Assembly (NCBI RefSeq): GCF_017743935.1 | Contig: NZ_JAGHRE010000005.1 | Span: 124,001-188,000, forward strand | Reading direction: 5' to 3' | DNA from: Tropicibacter sp. R16_0 | GTDB taxonomy: Bacteria; Pseudomonadota; Alphaproteobacteria; Rhodobacterales; Rhodobacteraceae | DNA length: 64,000 nt | Part shown: positions 7,509-15,013 of the stretch, piece after piece | How positions within the stretch are numbered: position 1 is the first letter of the stretch | Layout: the number at the start of each line of letters is the position of its first letter | The notes under the pieces: generated by a model | Databases searched by the model: none | Told to the model about the DNA's origin: nothing | Seen by the model: only the letters and a program-made list of their open reading frames with translations | Made by a program: the position numbers and the translations under genes

Positions 7509-9176
7509 ATGGCTGCCTATCAATACGTCTACCACATGCAGGGGGTCTCCAAGACCTATCCCGGTGGCAAGAAATGCTTTGAAAACATTCACCTGTCGTT
7601 CCTGCCCGGCGTGAAAATCGGTGTCGTCGGCGTCAACGGCGCGGGTAAATCGACCCTGATGAAGATCATGGCCGGCCTCGACAAGGACTTCACCGGCGAG
7701 GCCTGGTCCGCCGAGGGCGCCAAAGTGGGCTACCTGCCGCAGGAACCCCAGCTCGACGAGAGCCTGAGCGTGCGCGAAAACGTCATGCTCGGCGTCGCCG
7801 AAAAGAAGGCCAAGGTTGACCGTTTCAACCAGATCGCCATCGAAATGGCCGAGAATTACACCGACGAGCTGATGGCCGAAATGACCGAGCTGCAGGACGC
7901 CATCGACAGCGAAAACCTGTGGGATCTGGACGCCCAGATCGACGTCTCGATGGAGGCCCTGCGCTGCCCCCCTGATGACGCGGACATCAAGAACCTGTCC
8001 GGTGGTGAGAAACGCCGCGTGGCGCTCTGCAAGCTGCTGCTTGAGGCCCCCGACATGCTGCTCCTCGACGAACCGACCAACCACCTGGATGCCGAGACCA
8101 TCGCCTGGCTGCAACAGCATCTCATTGATTACAAAGGCACAATCCTGATCGTCACCCACGACCGTTACTTCCTGGACGACATCACCGGTTGGATCCTGGA
8201 ACTCGACCGTGGCCGTGGCATTCCTTACGAGGGCAACTACTCGGCCTGGCTGGAACAGAAAGCCAAGCGCCTGGAGCAGGAAGCCCGCGAGGACAAATCC
8301 CGCCAGAAAACGCTGGAGCGCGAGCTGGAATGGATGCGTCAGGGCGCCAAGGCACGGCAGGCGAAATCCAAGGCCCGGATCAACGCCTACAATGATCTGG
8401 CGCAACAATCCGAGCGCGAAAAACTCACCCGCGCACAGATCGTCATCCCTAACGGCCCCCGTCTGGGCGGCAAGGTGATCGAGGTCGAAAACATCGCCAA
8501 GCACTATGGCGACAAGCAGTTGGTCGAGGGCCTGTCCTTCTCGCTGCCGCCCGGTGGCATCGTCGGCGTGATCGGCCCCAACGGCGCGGGTAAATCGACC
8601 CTCTTCCGCATGCTGACCGGTCAGGAGCAGCCCGATGAGGGCACGGTGACCTATGGTGACACGGTGAAACTGTCGTATGTGGACCAGTCGCGCGACGATC
8701 TGAATGACAAGGACACCGTGTGGGAATCGATCTCGGGCGGGGCTGAAATCATCGAGCTTGGGGATGCGCAGGTGAACTCCCGCGCCTATTGCTCGTCGTT
8801 CAACTTCAAGGGCGGCGATCAGCAGAAACCGCTGAACCTGCTGTCCGGTGGTGAACGCAACCGTGTCCACATGGCGCGCCTGCTCAAGGAGGGCGGCAAC
8901 GTGCTGCTGCTCGACGAGCCGACCAACGATCTGGACGTCGAAACCCTGCGCGCGTTGGAAGACGCACTCGTTGATTTCGCCGGCTGCGCCGTGGTCATCT
9001 CACACGACCGTTTCTTCCTCGACCGGATCTGCACGCACATCCTGGCTTTTGAGGGCGACGCGCATGTGGAGTGGTTCGAGGGCAACTTCGAGGACTACGA
9101 AGAAGACAAGAAACGCCGCCTGGGACCGGATGCATTGGAGCCAAAGCGCTTGAAGCACAAGAAGTTTGTGCGGTGA
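7509..9176 (+). CDS. ettA: Energy-dependent translational throttle protein EttA (ABC-F)
   Basis: A 555-residue soluble ABC-F ATPase that binds the ribosomal E site and gates the first elongation steps according to the ATP/ADP ratio. Two ABC domains are complete: Walker A GVNGAGKST (41-49) and GPNGAGKST, signatures LSGGEKRR and LSGGERNR, and Walker B LLLLDEPTNHLD and LLLLDEPTNDLD, separated by a charged linker with the long arm insertion typical of EttA. Length matches the family. A strong intrinsic terminator follows at once. Confidence 0.95.
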   Translation: MAAYQYVYHMQGVSKTYPGGKKCFENIHLSFLPGVKIGVVGVNGAGKSTLMKIMAGLDKDFTGEAWSAEGAKVGYLPQEPQLDESLSVRENVMLGVAEKKAKVDRFNQIAIEMAENYTDELMAEMTELQDAIDSENLWDLDAQIDVSMEALRCPPDDADIKNLSGGEKRRVALCKLLLEAPDMLLLDEPTNHLDAETIAWLQQHLIDYKGTILIVTHDRYFLDDITGWILELDRGRGIPYEGNYSAWLEQKAKRLEQEAREDKSRQKTLERELEWMRQGAKARQAKSKARINAYNDLAQQSEREKLTRAQIVIPNGPRLGGKVIEVENIAKHYGDKQLVEGLSFSLPPGGIVGVIGPNGAGKSTLFRMLTGQEQPDEGTVTYGDTVKLSYVDQSRDDLNDKDTVWESISGGAEIIELGDAQVNSRAYCSSFNFKGGDQQKPLNLLSGGERNRVHMARLLKEGGNVLLLDEPTNDLDVETLRALEDALVDFAGCAVVISHDRFFLDRICTHILAFEGDAHVEWFEGNFEDYEEDKKRRLGPDALEPKRLKHKKFVR

Positions 9177-9184
9177 GTCATTTT

Positions 9185-9214
9185 GGGGGTTAGAATTTTC
9201 TAACCCCCTTTTTT
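9185..9214 (+). terminator. Rho-independent terminator of ettA
   Basis: An 11-base stem (GGGGGTTAGAA / TTCTAACCCCC) with a two-base loop is followed by a run of six T. The next reading frame has its earliest possible start inside the T-run. Confidence 0.9.
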
Positions 9215-9989
9215 GCATCTGTTGGGTATCGAGTTGAAGAAAATTCAGAATCTCAAGTTTTGGCTCACACAGGCACTCTGGTTTGTGCCGCTCGCCTATT
9301 TCGTTAATTTTTTTTACGCGGTTCTTTCTGATCAAAAGGGAGGAACGTTTGGCGATACTTTTGGCGCGTCTAACGCTCTTTTCTCCGGCACCGCGCTTCT
9401 AATGCTCGTGCTTGCTGTGACACTGCAGCGAGAGGAGCTTCAAGAAGTTAAGAATGAGCGCAACGATACTCGAAAGTTACTGGCGGGGCAGGAAGAACTG
9501 AATAGCAAACAAGAGGCCGCACTAAAGAAACAGAGCTTTGAGCAAAGCTTTTTCTCGCTTGTAAGGCTTATTTCAGAAGAACGTCGAGTGCTGGATTCAA
9601 CTACACTTTATAGTAACGAAGTCACGATAGCTGCTAGAGCCTCATATGATGCTCGGTTTGGTATCAATGAAACAAAATCCTTAGACGCATGGGAGATTAG
9701 CGACTTCATTGAGAGATTTGGTACGCCGTCTCGCTTACTGATAACTGCCTTTGGTCTACTGTCCGAGCAGGACTTTACACCGCAAGATTCTCTAATTTAC
9801 GCTTCGACTCTTCATGCCCTGATGGACGCTGATTTTGCGCATGTTTTTATTGTTTTAGCGCATCGCTGGCGAGGAGGTGATCCTCGTATTGCTCCGACAG
9901 TAGCAGCCTTGCAGATCAGAGATTTTCTCGATCCAGACATCATTCCTGTTTTCGATACCCATTTCAAGCAAACTCAGGAAACCAGATGA
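9213..9989 (+). CDS. Putative abortive-infection (putAbiC-like) membrane protein, probably acquired
   Basis: Up to 258 residues. Two hydrophobic segments (about 17-40 and 52-71) flank FGDTFGASNALFSGTALLML, then comes a coiled coil (EELQEVKNERNDTRKLL) and QSFEQSFFSLVRLI. This order, a GxFGDxFGxxNALFSG stretch, an LQREEL coiled coil and an F-E-x-x-FF-x-LL-x-L block, is that of proteins annotated as putative phage abortive infection (putAbiC). Base composition is clearly AT-richer than the neighbours and codon use differs (TTA, AGA, ATA), suggesting transfer. The start is uncertain: no ATG precedes the first helix, an in-frame stop closes the frame at 9201, and only TTG codons (9213, 9222, 9234) remain, none with a good ribosome site. 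It may therefore be 5' truncated. Defence function is inferred only. Confidence 0.6.
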   Translation: MHLLGIELKKIQNLKFWLTQALWFVPLAYFVNFFYAVLSDQKGGTFGDTFGASNALFSGTALLMLVLAVTLQREELQEVKNERNDTRKLLAGQEELNSKQEAALKKQSFEQSFFSLVRLISEERRVLDSTTLYSNEVTIAARASYDARFGINETKSLDAWEISDFIERFGTPSRLLITAFGLLSEQDFTPQDSLIYASTLHALMDADFAHVFIVLAHRWRGGDPRIAPTVAALQIRDFLDPDIIPVFDTHFKQTQETR

Positions 9990-10000
9990 CAGAATTAGAC

Positions 10001-10055
10001 CGCGCCTGACCTTGGGGAGGTGCAAAGCGCCTTCCCGGGGGGAAGGTCAGGCGCG
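10001..10055. repeat. Long hairpin with 13-bp perfect outer stem
   Basis: CGCGCCTGACCTT pairs perfectly with AAGGTCAGGCGCG. Inside, GGGGAGGTGC can pair with GCGCCTTCCC with two G-U wobbles around an AAA loop, so most of the 55 bases can fold into one rod. It begins 12 bases after the stop codon of the putAbiC-like gene. Confidence 0.6.
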
Positions 10056-10084
10056 GGTCGTGCCACTTTGTGACACGACCTTTT
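10056..10084 (+). terminator. Intrinsic terminator closing the putAbiC-like segment
   Basis: GGTCGTG and CACGACC form a seven-base stem extended by CAC/GTG around a TTT loop, followed by TTTT. It directly abuts the preceding long hairpin. Confidence 0.75.
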
Positions 10085-10330
10085 GGGGCAAGACGCCAGC
10101 AATCAGGACATCTGACACCTCGCGCATGTCGCGAACTCACTTGCCCGGACCCACAACCCTAGGTGGGCGGTCACCCGCTGCAGGATTTGACCAACTTAGC
10201 GAAAATGCGCCGAACCTACGGGTTTGCCCCAGTTTGAACACAATTCTCACTAACCTATGATTGTACCATACGGTGAATCGTGCACACTCGATGAACGGAT
10301 GTGCCGGTATGCGCAGCAGGAGGTGAGCGT

Positions 10331-10549
10331 TTGGCTTGGGTTGGTTTGATCTCGGGGTTCTTTGGCGGGCTGCTGGCCGCTGTCCTGGGCTATACCGTCT
10401 TTGCCCTGCCGCTGTGGCTGTCGCTGGCGCTTTATCCGCTGGTCGGGTCGCTCGCGCTCTTTGCCACCATCGGCGCGCTTTTGATGCGCGGACGCACGAA
10501 CCCACCACCGCCCCCGGCCGTTCTGACCGCCGAGTTGGAAACCGCCTGA
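10331..10549 (+). CDS. Small membrane protein of unknown function
   Basis: A 72-residue protein with two hydrophobic helices (about 4-20 and 27-53 after the chosen start) and a proline-rich cytoplasmic tail (TNPPPPPAVLTAELETA). The TTG start is chosen because AGGAGG lies seven bases upstream; a GTG ten codons earlier lacks a ribosome site. It converges on trxC with a seven-base gap. No family recognised. Confidence 0.62.
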   Translation: MAWVGLISGFFGGLLAAVLGYTVFALPLWLSLALYPLVGSLALFATIGALLMRGRTNPPPPPAVLTAELETA

Positions 10550-10556
10550 GCGCCCT

Positions 10557-10985
10557 TTAGCGCCCCGTAACCCACCCTTCGATCTGACCCGCCCGCATCG
10601 CGCCCGCTTGCCGCTTGCGTTCCTTGCCGCGCTCGAACGCGACCATCGTCGGGATGCCCTTGATCCGATAGCGCCCACCGGTCGACTGGTGCTTTTGCGT
10701 GTTCACCTTGACCAACCGCGCCCGCCCGCTGAGCTTTTTCGCCGCCTTGGAAAACTCGGGCGCCATCATCTTGCAGGGCCCACACCACGGTGCCCAGAAA
10801 TCTACCACCAGCGGCAGGTCGTCGTTCTTGCTGGCCTTTTCCAGGATCGCGGGTGAGACCTCAACCGCGTCCGCAGGTACCAGCGCCTTGGAACATTTGC
10901 CGCATTTCGCCCCGGCCCGCAGCTTGGCCTCGGGCACGCGGTTGAGCTGCCCGCAGCTCAGGCAGGTGAGTGTCTTGTCGCCCAT
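10557..10985 (-). CDS. trxC: Thioredoxin 2
   Basis: A 142-residue cytoplasmic disulfide reductase. The N-terminal zinc module has paired CxxC motifs (C8/C11 and C28/C31), which distinguishes TrxC from TrxA, and the thioredoxin domain carries the active site WCGPC at 67-71. TrxC is typically an oxidative-stress thioredoxin. It lies three bases downstream of the thioesterase gene on the same strand, so the two are co-transcribed. Confidence 0.92.
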   Translation of the reverse strand: MGDKTLTCLSCGQLNRVPEAKLRAGAKCGKCSKALVPADAVEVSPAILEKASKNDDLPLVVDFWAPWCGPCKMMAPEFSKAAKKLSGRARLVKVNTQKHQSTGGRYRIKGIPTMVAFERGKERKRQAGAMRAGQIEGWVTGR

Positions 10986-10988
10986 GGA

Positions 10989-11372
10989 TCAGCCCTCAAC
11001 CGGGCGCGGACGGCCCTTTTCATCGATGGCCACGAAGGTAAACACCGCCTCGGTCACTTTCTCTCGGTCACCATACCGATCGCGCAGCACCCAGGCCTCG
11101 ATCTCGATCGCAAGGGACGTGCGCCCCACCCGCGCCAGGTGGCAATAGATGCACAGCACGTCGCCCACATGCACGGGCCGGATGAACTTCATCGCGTCTA
11201 CGGCCACGGTCGCAACCCGCCCATGCGCCTTGTCGCCTGCCATGATCCCAGCTGCGATGTCCATCTGGCTGAGCACCCATCCGCCAAAGATGTCCCCGTT
11301 CACATTCACGTCTTTGGGCATGGCAAGGGTCCTGAGGGTCAGGTCCCCCTTTGGCTCTGTCCGGTCGGTCAT
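10989..11372 (-). CDS. YciA-type acyl-CoA thioesterase (hot-dog fold)
   Basis: A 127-residue single hot-dog domain that hydrolyses acyl-CoA. The motif DVNVNGDIFGGWVLSQMD near the N-terminus matches the YciA/BACH family, in which the aspartate of NGDIFGG is catalytic. The start is the methionine preceded by AGAAGGAA eight bases upstream; an in-frame upstream ATG would add 23 residues not seen in the family. It leads into trxC. Confidence 0.87.
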   Translation of the reverse strand: MTDRTEPKGDLTLRTLAMPKDVNVNGDIFGGWVLSQMDIAAGIMAGDKAHGRVATVAVDAMKFIRPVHVGDVLCIYCHLARVGRTSLAIEIEAWVLRDRYGDREKVTEAVFTFVAIDEKGRPRPVEG

Positions 11373-11492
11373 ATCGTGTTCCTTCTGCGCTGCGGCACGC
11401 CCAGTAGACCGGGAAACCCGACCAACTGCAACGGAGTTCACGAAACCGTAAAACGGGTTTCATTGCCTTCGCTTGCTGCCTAGCTCTGTCCC

Positions 11493-11876
11493 ATGACACA
11501 CGCCAAACAGACGATCTTGCCCTTTGTCCTTTTGCTCCTGCTTGCAGGGGGGGCAACAGCCCTGGACCTGCCAAAAATGCTTGGCGCGCATCCTTGGTGG
11601 TCGGTCAAGGTCATCTGGATCGGATTGATCATCGGTTTGGTTGGTTTCGCTGTCGGAGCCGGCCTCAAGCTCTCGGGACGCGTCGCATCGGGTGGCTTCA
11701 CCGTTCTGGCGATTGCAAGCTATGCCGTTGCAGCGGTTGGAAAAACACGTTTCGCTGCGTCCTTTGCAGAAGACGCTGTCGCGGGCCAGATGTGGTACTT
11801 TGGCTGGATCGCAACCTGCGCCTTTACTGCCGCAGCTGTGCTATCACTTTTCCGATATTGGCAGCAAAACCGTTGA
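11493..11876 (+). CDS. Four-helix membrane protein of unknown function
   Basis: A 127-residue protein with an N-terminal hydrophobic segment (PFVLLLLLAGGATA) and three further membrane helices, the last ending in a basic, aromatic tail (FRYWQQNR). No motif identifies a function. It lies 56 bp before the exported L,D-transpeptidase on the same strand and may be co-transcribed with it, which weakly suggests an envelope role. Confidence 0.65.
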   Translation: MTHAKQTILPFVLLLLLAGGATALDLPKMLGAHPWWSVKVIWIGLIIGLVGFAVGAGLKLSGRVASGGFTVLAIASYAVAAVGKTRFAASFAEDAVAGQMWYFGWIATCAFTAAAVLSLFRYWQQNR

Positions 11877-11932
11877 CCTGCCCGGTCAGACCTTCAAAAT
11901 TGGACATATATGGATTTTGAATGAGGTCGGTC

Positions 11933-12490
11933 ATGTTTTCACGACGCAGCTTTATTGCCGCAACCGCCGCAGCCGGAGCCCTGCCTCAGGTTGCCTGGTC
12001 TCAGAGCTCTGCGGTTTTCGATCCCACACCGCAAGAGGTTCGGATCAAGAAGGGCTATGAACCCGGTCGGCTACTGATCCTGCCGCGGTCGTTCTACCTG
12101 TATTTCGTGACCGATGAACGAAAAGCGATCCGCTATGGCTGTGGCGTTGGCAAAGCCGGGTTGGAATTCACGGGCACCGCAACAATCGACGTCAAGAAAG
12201 AGTGGCCCACCTGGCGCCCGACCCAAGAGATGATCGAGCGCTCGCCCAAGACCTATGCCAAGTTTGCCAACAACAAATACGTGCAACCCGGCGGGCCGGA
12301 CAATCCACTGGGCGCGCGGGCGCTGTATCTGTTCCAGAACGGGGTGGACACCTATTTCCGTATTCACGGCACCACGCAACCCGAAACCATCGGTCAAGCA
12401 GCATCCAACGGGTGCATCCGAATGATGAACGAGCACGTCAAGGATTTGTATGCGCGGGTGCCATTGGGAACCGTGGTAACTGTCCTCTGA
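11933..12490 (+). CDS. L,D-transpeptidase (YkuD domain), exported
   Basis: A 185-residue periplasmic enzyme that forms 3-3 peptidoglycan cross-links or attaches proteins to peptidoglycan. The catalytic YkuD motif is visible as HGTTQPETIGQ followed by SNGCIRMMNEHV, with the nucleophilic cysteine in SNGCIR. The N-terminus (MFSRRSFIAATAAAGALP) is a twin-arginine signal ending near AWS. The start at 11933 has GAGG eight bases upstream; an ATG four codons earlier overlaps that site. The enzyme is small compared with LdtA-type proteins and lacks LysM domains. Confidence 0.88.
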   Translation: MFSRRSFIAATAAAGALPQVAWSQSSAVFDPTPQEVRIKKGYEPGRLLILPRSFYLYFVTDERKAIRYGCGVGKAGLEFTGTATIDVKKEWPTWRPTQEMIERSPKTYAKFANNKYVQPGGPDNPLGARALYLFQNGVDTYFRIHGTTQPETIGQAASNGCIRMMNEHVKDLYARVPLGTVVTVL

Positions 12491-12712
12491 CGGATCGGAC
12501 CAAAAAGGGTCGGCGGCTTGCTGCGCTGTAAGCTGCTGAACGCGTTGTAAAAGATAGTTTCTTCTTGAAACTGACCCCCAATCGCTCCACATTCCCGGTG
12601 CGACGTTACGCTATCGACCCTACTGCTCCTACACCGGCACAGTCTTCGATCTTGCACTGACTTAGCCGGGTTGCCGCATTCCGTGGGCAGCACAAAACAG
12701 GAGAATACGACG

Positions 12713-12919
12713 ATGGCAAATGGCACCGTCAAATGGTTCAACACCACCAAAGGCTACGGCTTTATTGCGCCCGAAGGCGGCGGACGGGATGTGTTCGTGC
12801 ACATTTCGGCTGTTGAGCGTGCGGGTCTGACCGGCCTGGCCGACAATCAGAAAGTCACCTTTGACATCGAGCCCGGCCGTGACGGCCGCGAAGCAGCTGT
12901 AAACATCGCAGTTGTCTAA
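12713..12919 (+). CDS. Cold-shock protein, CspA family
   Basis: A 68-residue OB-fold RNA chaperone. RNA-binding motifs RNP1 (GYGFIAPE) and RNP2 (DVFVHIS) are intact. AGGAG lies eight bases before the ATG. The 222-bp gap upstream is long for this window and probably holds a structured 5' leader as in other csp genes; it includes the inverted repeat AGTTTC-N5-GAAACT at 12556-12572. A strong hairpin follows the stop codon. Confidence 0.93.
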   Translation: MANGTVKWFNTTKGYGFIAPEGGGRDVFVHISAVERAGLTGLADNQKVTFDIEPGRDGREAAVNIAVV

Positions 12920-12931
12920 GCTCTGAATTTG

Positions 12932-12960
12932 AAGGGCGGGTCAGTTTCTGACCCGCCCTT
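12932..12960. terminator. Hairpin between csp and the SRAP gene
   Basis: A 13-base perfect stem (AAGGGCGGGTCAG / CTGACCCGCCCTT) with a TTT loop. It reaches the stop codon of the convergent downstream gene and can act in both directions. Confidence 0.72.
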
Positions 12961-13577
12961 TACGGACATGACCAGTCCACATCCACGGCTTCGCGGATAT
13001 CAAGCAAGCCGTCTGGCAAGGGCCGCATCAGATTGCGGACAACGCCCTCATCCTCCGACAGCCAAGTTTTCACGTCATCGACATGCAGGATGACCCCCAT
13101 CCGGTGATGAATGGGTTTGACATCTGCGTTTGGTTCGCAGGTGACAGCCGCGACCTGCGGCACTTGCAGCCCACCCGGGGCGGTCCAGACATCAGTGATT
13201 GCCGCAAAATACAACGGCTGCCCGTCCTTGGCCGACAAACGCCACGGCGTTTTGCGCCGCTTCTCACCGGTCCACTCGTACCAACCATCGACCGGAATGA
13301 TGGCCCGTCCGACCCCATCAAAGGCTGATTTATCGAACACGGTTTCCGAACGCGCATTGATGATCGTCTCCATCACCGGACGTCCCCGCGCATTGACCCG
13401 GCCAACGGGGATCATGCCCCACCGCATGCGGGTCAATCCTTGCGTGGCCAGCACAACGATTTCTTGGCCCGGCTGAATATTCTGGCGAGGCGGTTCATCC
13501 GCCAGATCGCCAATCGGTTCACCCAACAGTTCAGCAACCTCGGGCATTGGCCTTGTCAGAAAAAATCGCCCCGGCAT
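12960..13577 (-). CDS. SRAP (YedK/HMCES)-family protein lacking the catalytic Cys2
   Basis: A 205-residue SOS response-associated peptidase-fold protein. Active members begin Met-Cys; the methionine is removed and Cys2 forms a thiazolidine cross-link with abasic sites in single-stranded DNA. Here the start reads MPGRFFLTRP, with proline at position 2 (codon CCG). The other active-site residues are kept: the Asn in INARSET (N74), the Glu in GWYEW (E101) and the His in IHHRMG (H158), matching N75, E105 and H160 of E. coli YedK. The fold is therefore preserved while the known nucleophile is missing. It could bind abasic DNA without covalent capture, or use another chemistry. Confidence 0.85.
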   Translation of the reverse strand: MPGRFFLTRPMPEVAELLGEPIGDLADEPPRQNIQPGQEIVVLATQGLTRMRWGMIPVGRVNARGRPVMETIINARSETVFDKSAFDGVGRAIIPVDGWYEWTGEKRRKTPWRLSAKDGQPLYFAAITDVWTAPGGLQVPQVAAVTCEPNADVKPIHHRMGVILHVDDVKTWLSEDEGVVRNLMRPLPDGLLDIREAVDVDWSCP

Positions 13578-13634
13578 CCGATCCCCCCTTTTTCGCTAGG
13601 ACAAGCCTGACGGATCGGGTCACCTTATGGCAAG

Positions 13635-14267
13635 TCAGTTTGCGGTTTTGGCAAGCTCCAGAACCTGAGGACCCAATCCTTCGACGATCAAGGTCACGCC
13701 TTCAGGATTCGGATGGATGCCGTCTGCCTGCATCCATTGTTGTACAGCGGCCGGATCGTCGTTCACTGGAAAGCCCTGGAAAAAGCTTTCGGCCCGCAAA
13801 ACTCCGAACTCGTCCGCAAGCTCAACATAAGCCTTATCGAATTCCGCTTTATATTCAGGGCCATAGTTGCCCGGTGCCTGCATGCCGACCAGCAGCACCT
13901 GCACATCCGCATCGCGCGCTGCAGTCAGGATCGTTGTCAGGTTCTGACGCACTGCCGCCGGGTCGATCCCGCGCAGCATGTCATTGCCGCCAAGCGTCAC
14001 GATCATCGCGTCCACCTCGGGCGTCAGGGTCCACGCCACCCGTGCGGCCCCACCGGCAGTGGTATCGCCCGAAACGCCTGCGTTCACCAGTTCTACGTCG
14101 ACCCCTTGCTTGTCCAGCCATTCCTGCATCTGAGGCACAAACCCCTGCCCCTGCGGCAGGCCGTACCCTTGGGTCAGGCTGTCCCCCAAAGCGGCGATCA
14201 CCACCGGTTCTGCCGTTGCCGGAAAACCGCACAAGACAAAAAGCCCAGCAATCAGAACCTTGCGCAT
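13635..14267 (-). CDS. tesA: Periplasmic SGNH esterase/thioesterase I
   Basis: A 210-residue SGNH hydrolase with an N-terminal signal peptide ending near ATA-EP. The four family blocks are present: GDSLTQGYG (nucleophile S30), the GDTTAGG glycine block, GGND, and DGIHPN carrying the catalytic Asp and His. TesA hydrolyses acyl thioesters and aryl or lysophospholipid esters in the periplasm. It is divergent from an ATPase-permease pair with a 50-bp gap, the same arrangement as tesA-ybbA-ybbP in E. coli. The start is the methionine right before the signal peptide; an in-frame ATG 19 codons upstream is rejected because it crosses into the divergent gene. Confidence 0.9.
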   Translation of the reverse strand: MRKVLIAGLFVLCGFPATAEPVVIAALGDSLTQGYGLPQGQGFVPQMQEWLDKQGVDVELVNAGVSGDTTAGGAARVAWTLTPEVDAMIVTLGGNDMLRGIDPAAVRQNLTTILTAARDADVQVLLVGMQAPGNYGPEYKAEFDKAYVELADEFGVLRAESFFQGFPVNDDPAAVQQWMQADGIHPNPEGVTLIVEGLGPQVLELAKTAN

Positions 14268-14317
14268 TTCGCAGTACACTCCATATCCCAATGAACAACG
14301 AAAACAGGACAACCCAC

Positions 14318-15013
14318 ATGACACAGCCCATTCTCACCCTCCAAGATGCGTGTTTGTCGCTGGATGGCAATGCCGGACGGGTGGATATTCTGCACTCTAT
14401 CTCGCTTGAGGTGGCAAAGGGCGAGACTCTGGGCATGATCGGGCCGTCCGGGTCGGGCAAATCCTCGTTGCTGATGCTGATCGGCGGGTTGGAGCAGGCG
14501 ACAGGCGGGAAAATCACCGCTTTGGGCAAAACCCTGACCGACATGTCCGAGGATCAACTCGCAACATTTCGACGGGCACACATGGGTGTCGTGTTTCAGA
14601 ACTTTCACCTGATCCCCACCATGACGGCGCTGGAAAACGTGGCCACGCCACTGGAGCTGGCCGGGCACCGCGACGCATTTGACCGGGCCGAGGCAGAGCT
14701 GGAGGCGGTGGGACTGGCCCATCGAACCCATCACTACCCGACCCAGATGTCGGGCGGCGAACAACAACGCGTGGCCCTGGCCCGTGCGATTGCGCCGCGC
14801 CCCGACATCCTGTTGGCCGATGAACCGACCGGCAATCTGGATGGCACCAACGGCAATGCGATCATGGATCTGTTGTTCGATCTGCGGGATCGACACGGCG
14901 CAACCCTGGTTCTTGTCACCCATTCGCGCGCATTGGCGGCGCGGTGTGACCGGGTGATCCGTCTGCGCGACGGCCGCATTGACGAAAGCGCCGCCCAAGA
15001 GGCTGCGGAATGA
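14318..15013 (+). CDS. ybbA: ABC transporter ATPase, YbbA/LolD type
   Basis: A 231-residue ATPase with Walker [10 protein letters not shown], signature MSGGEQQR and Walker [13 protein letters not shown], the MacB/LolD subgroup that powers mechanotransmission rather than substrate flow. AGGA lies nine bases upstream of the chosen ATG; an upstream ATG at 14291 lacks a ribosome site. It overlaps the permease by four bases (ATGA), so the two proteins form one complex. The substrate is not known; lipid or lipoprotein extraction is the usual guess for this subgroup. Confidence 0.87.
   Translation: MTQPILTLQDACLSLDGNAGRVDILHSISLEVAKGETLGMIGPSGSGKSSLLMLIGGLEQATGGKITALGKTLTDMSEDQLATFRRAHMGVVFQNFHLIPTMTALENVATPLELAGHRDAFDRAEAELEAVGLAHRTHHYPTQMSGGEQQRVALARAIAPRPDILLADEPTGNLDGTNGNAIMDLLFDLRDRHGATLVLVTHSRALAARCDRVIRLRDGRIDESAAQEAAE

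Larger units (their letters stand above)
9990..10330. other. Gene-free stretch after the putAbiC-like gene
   Basis: The first 95 bases hold two nested hairpins (listed separately). The remaining 246 bases show no supportable gene, RNA or obvious integration site; composition returns to GC-rich within it. It may include the right boundary of the acquired segment. Confidence 0.5.

Noticed and set aside
7467-8870. 467-codon open frame on the minus strand
   Set aside because: It is a shadow of ettA on the opposite strand, a common effect in GC-rich genes.
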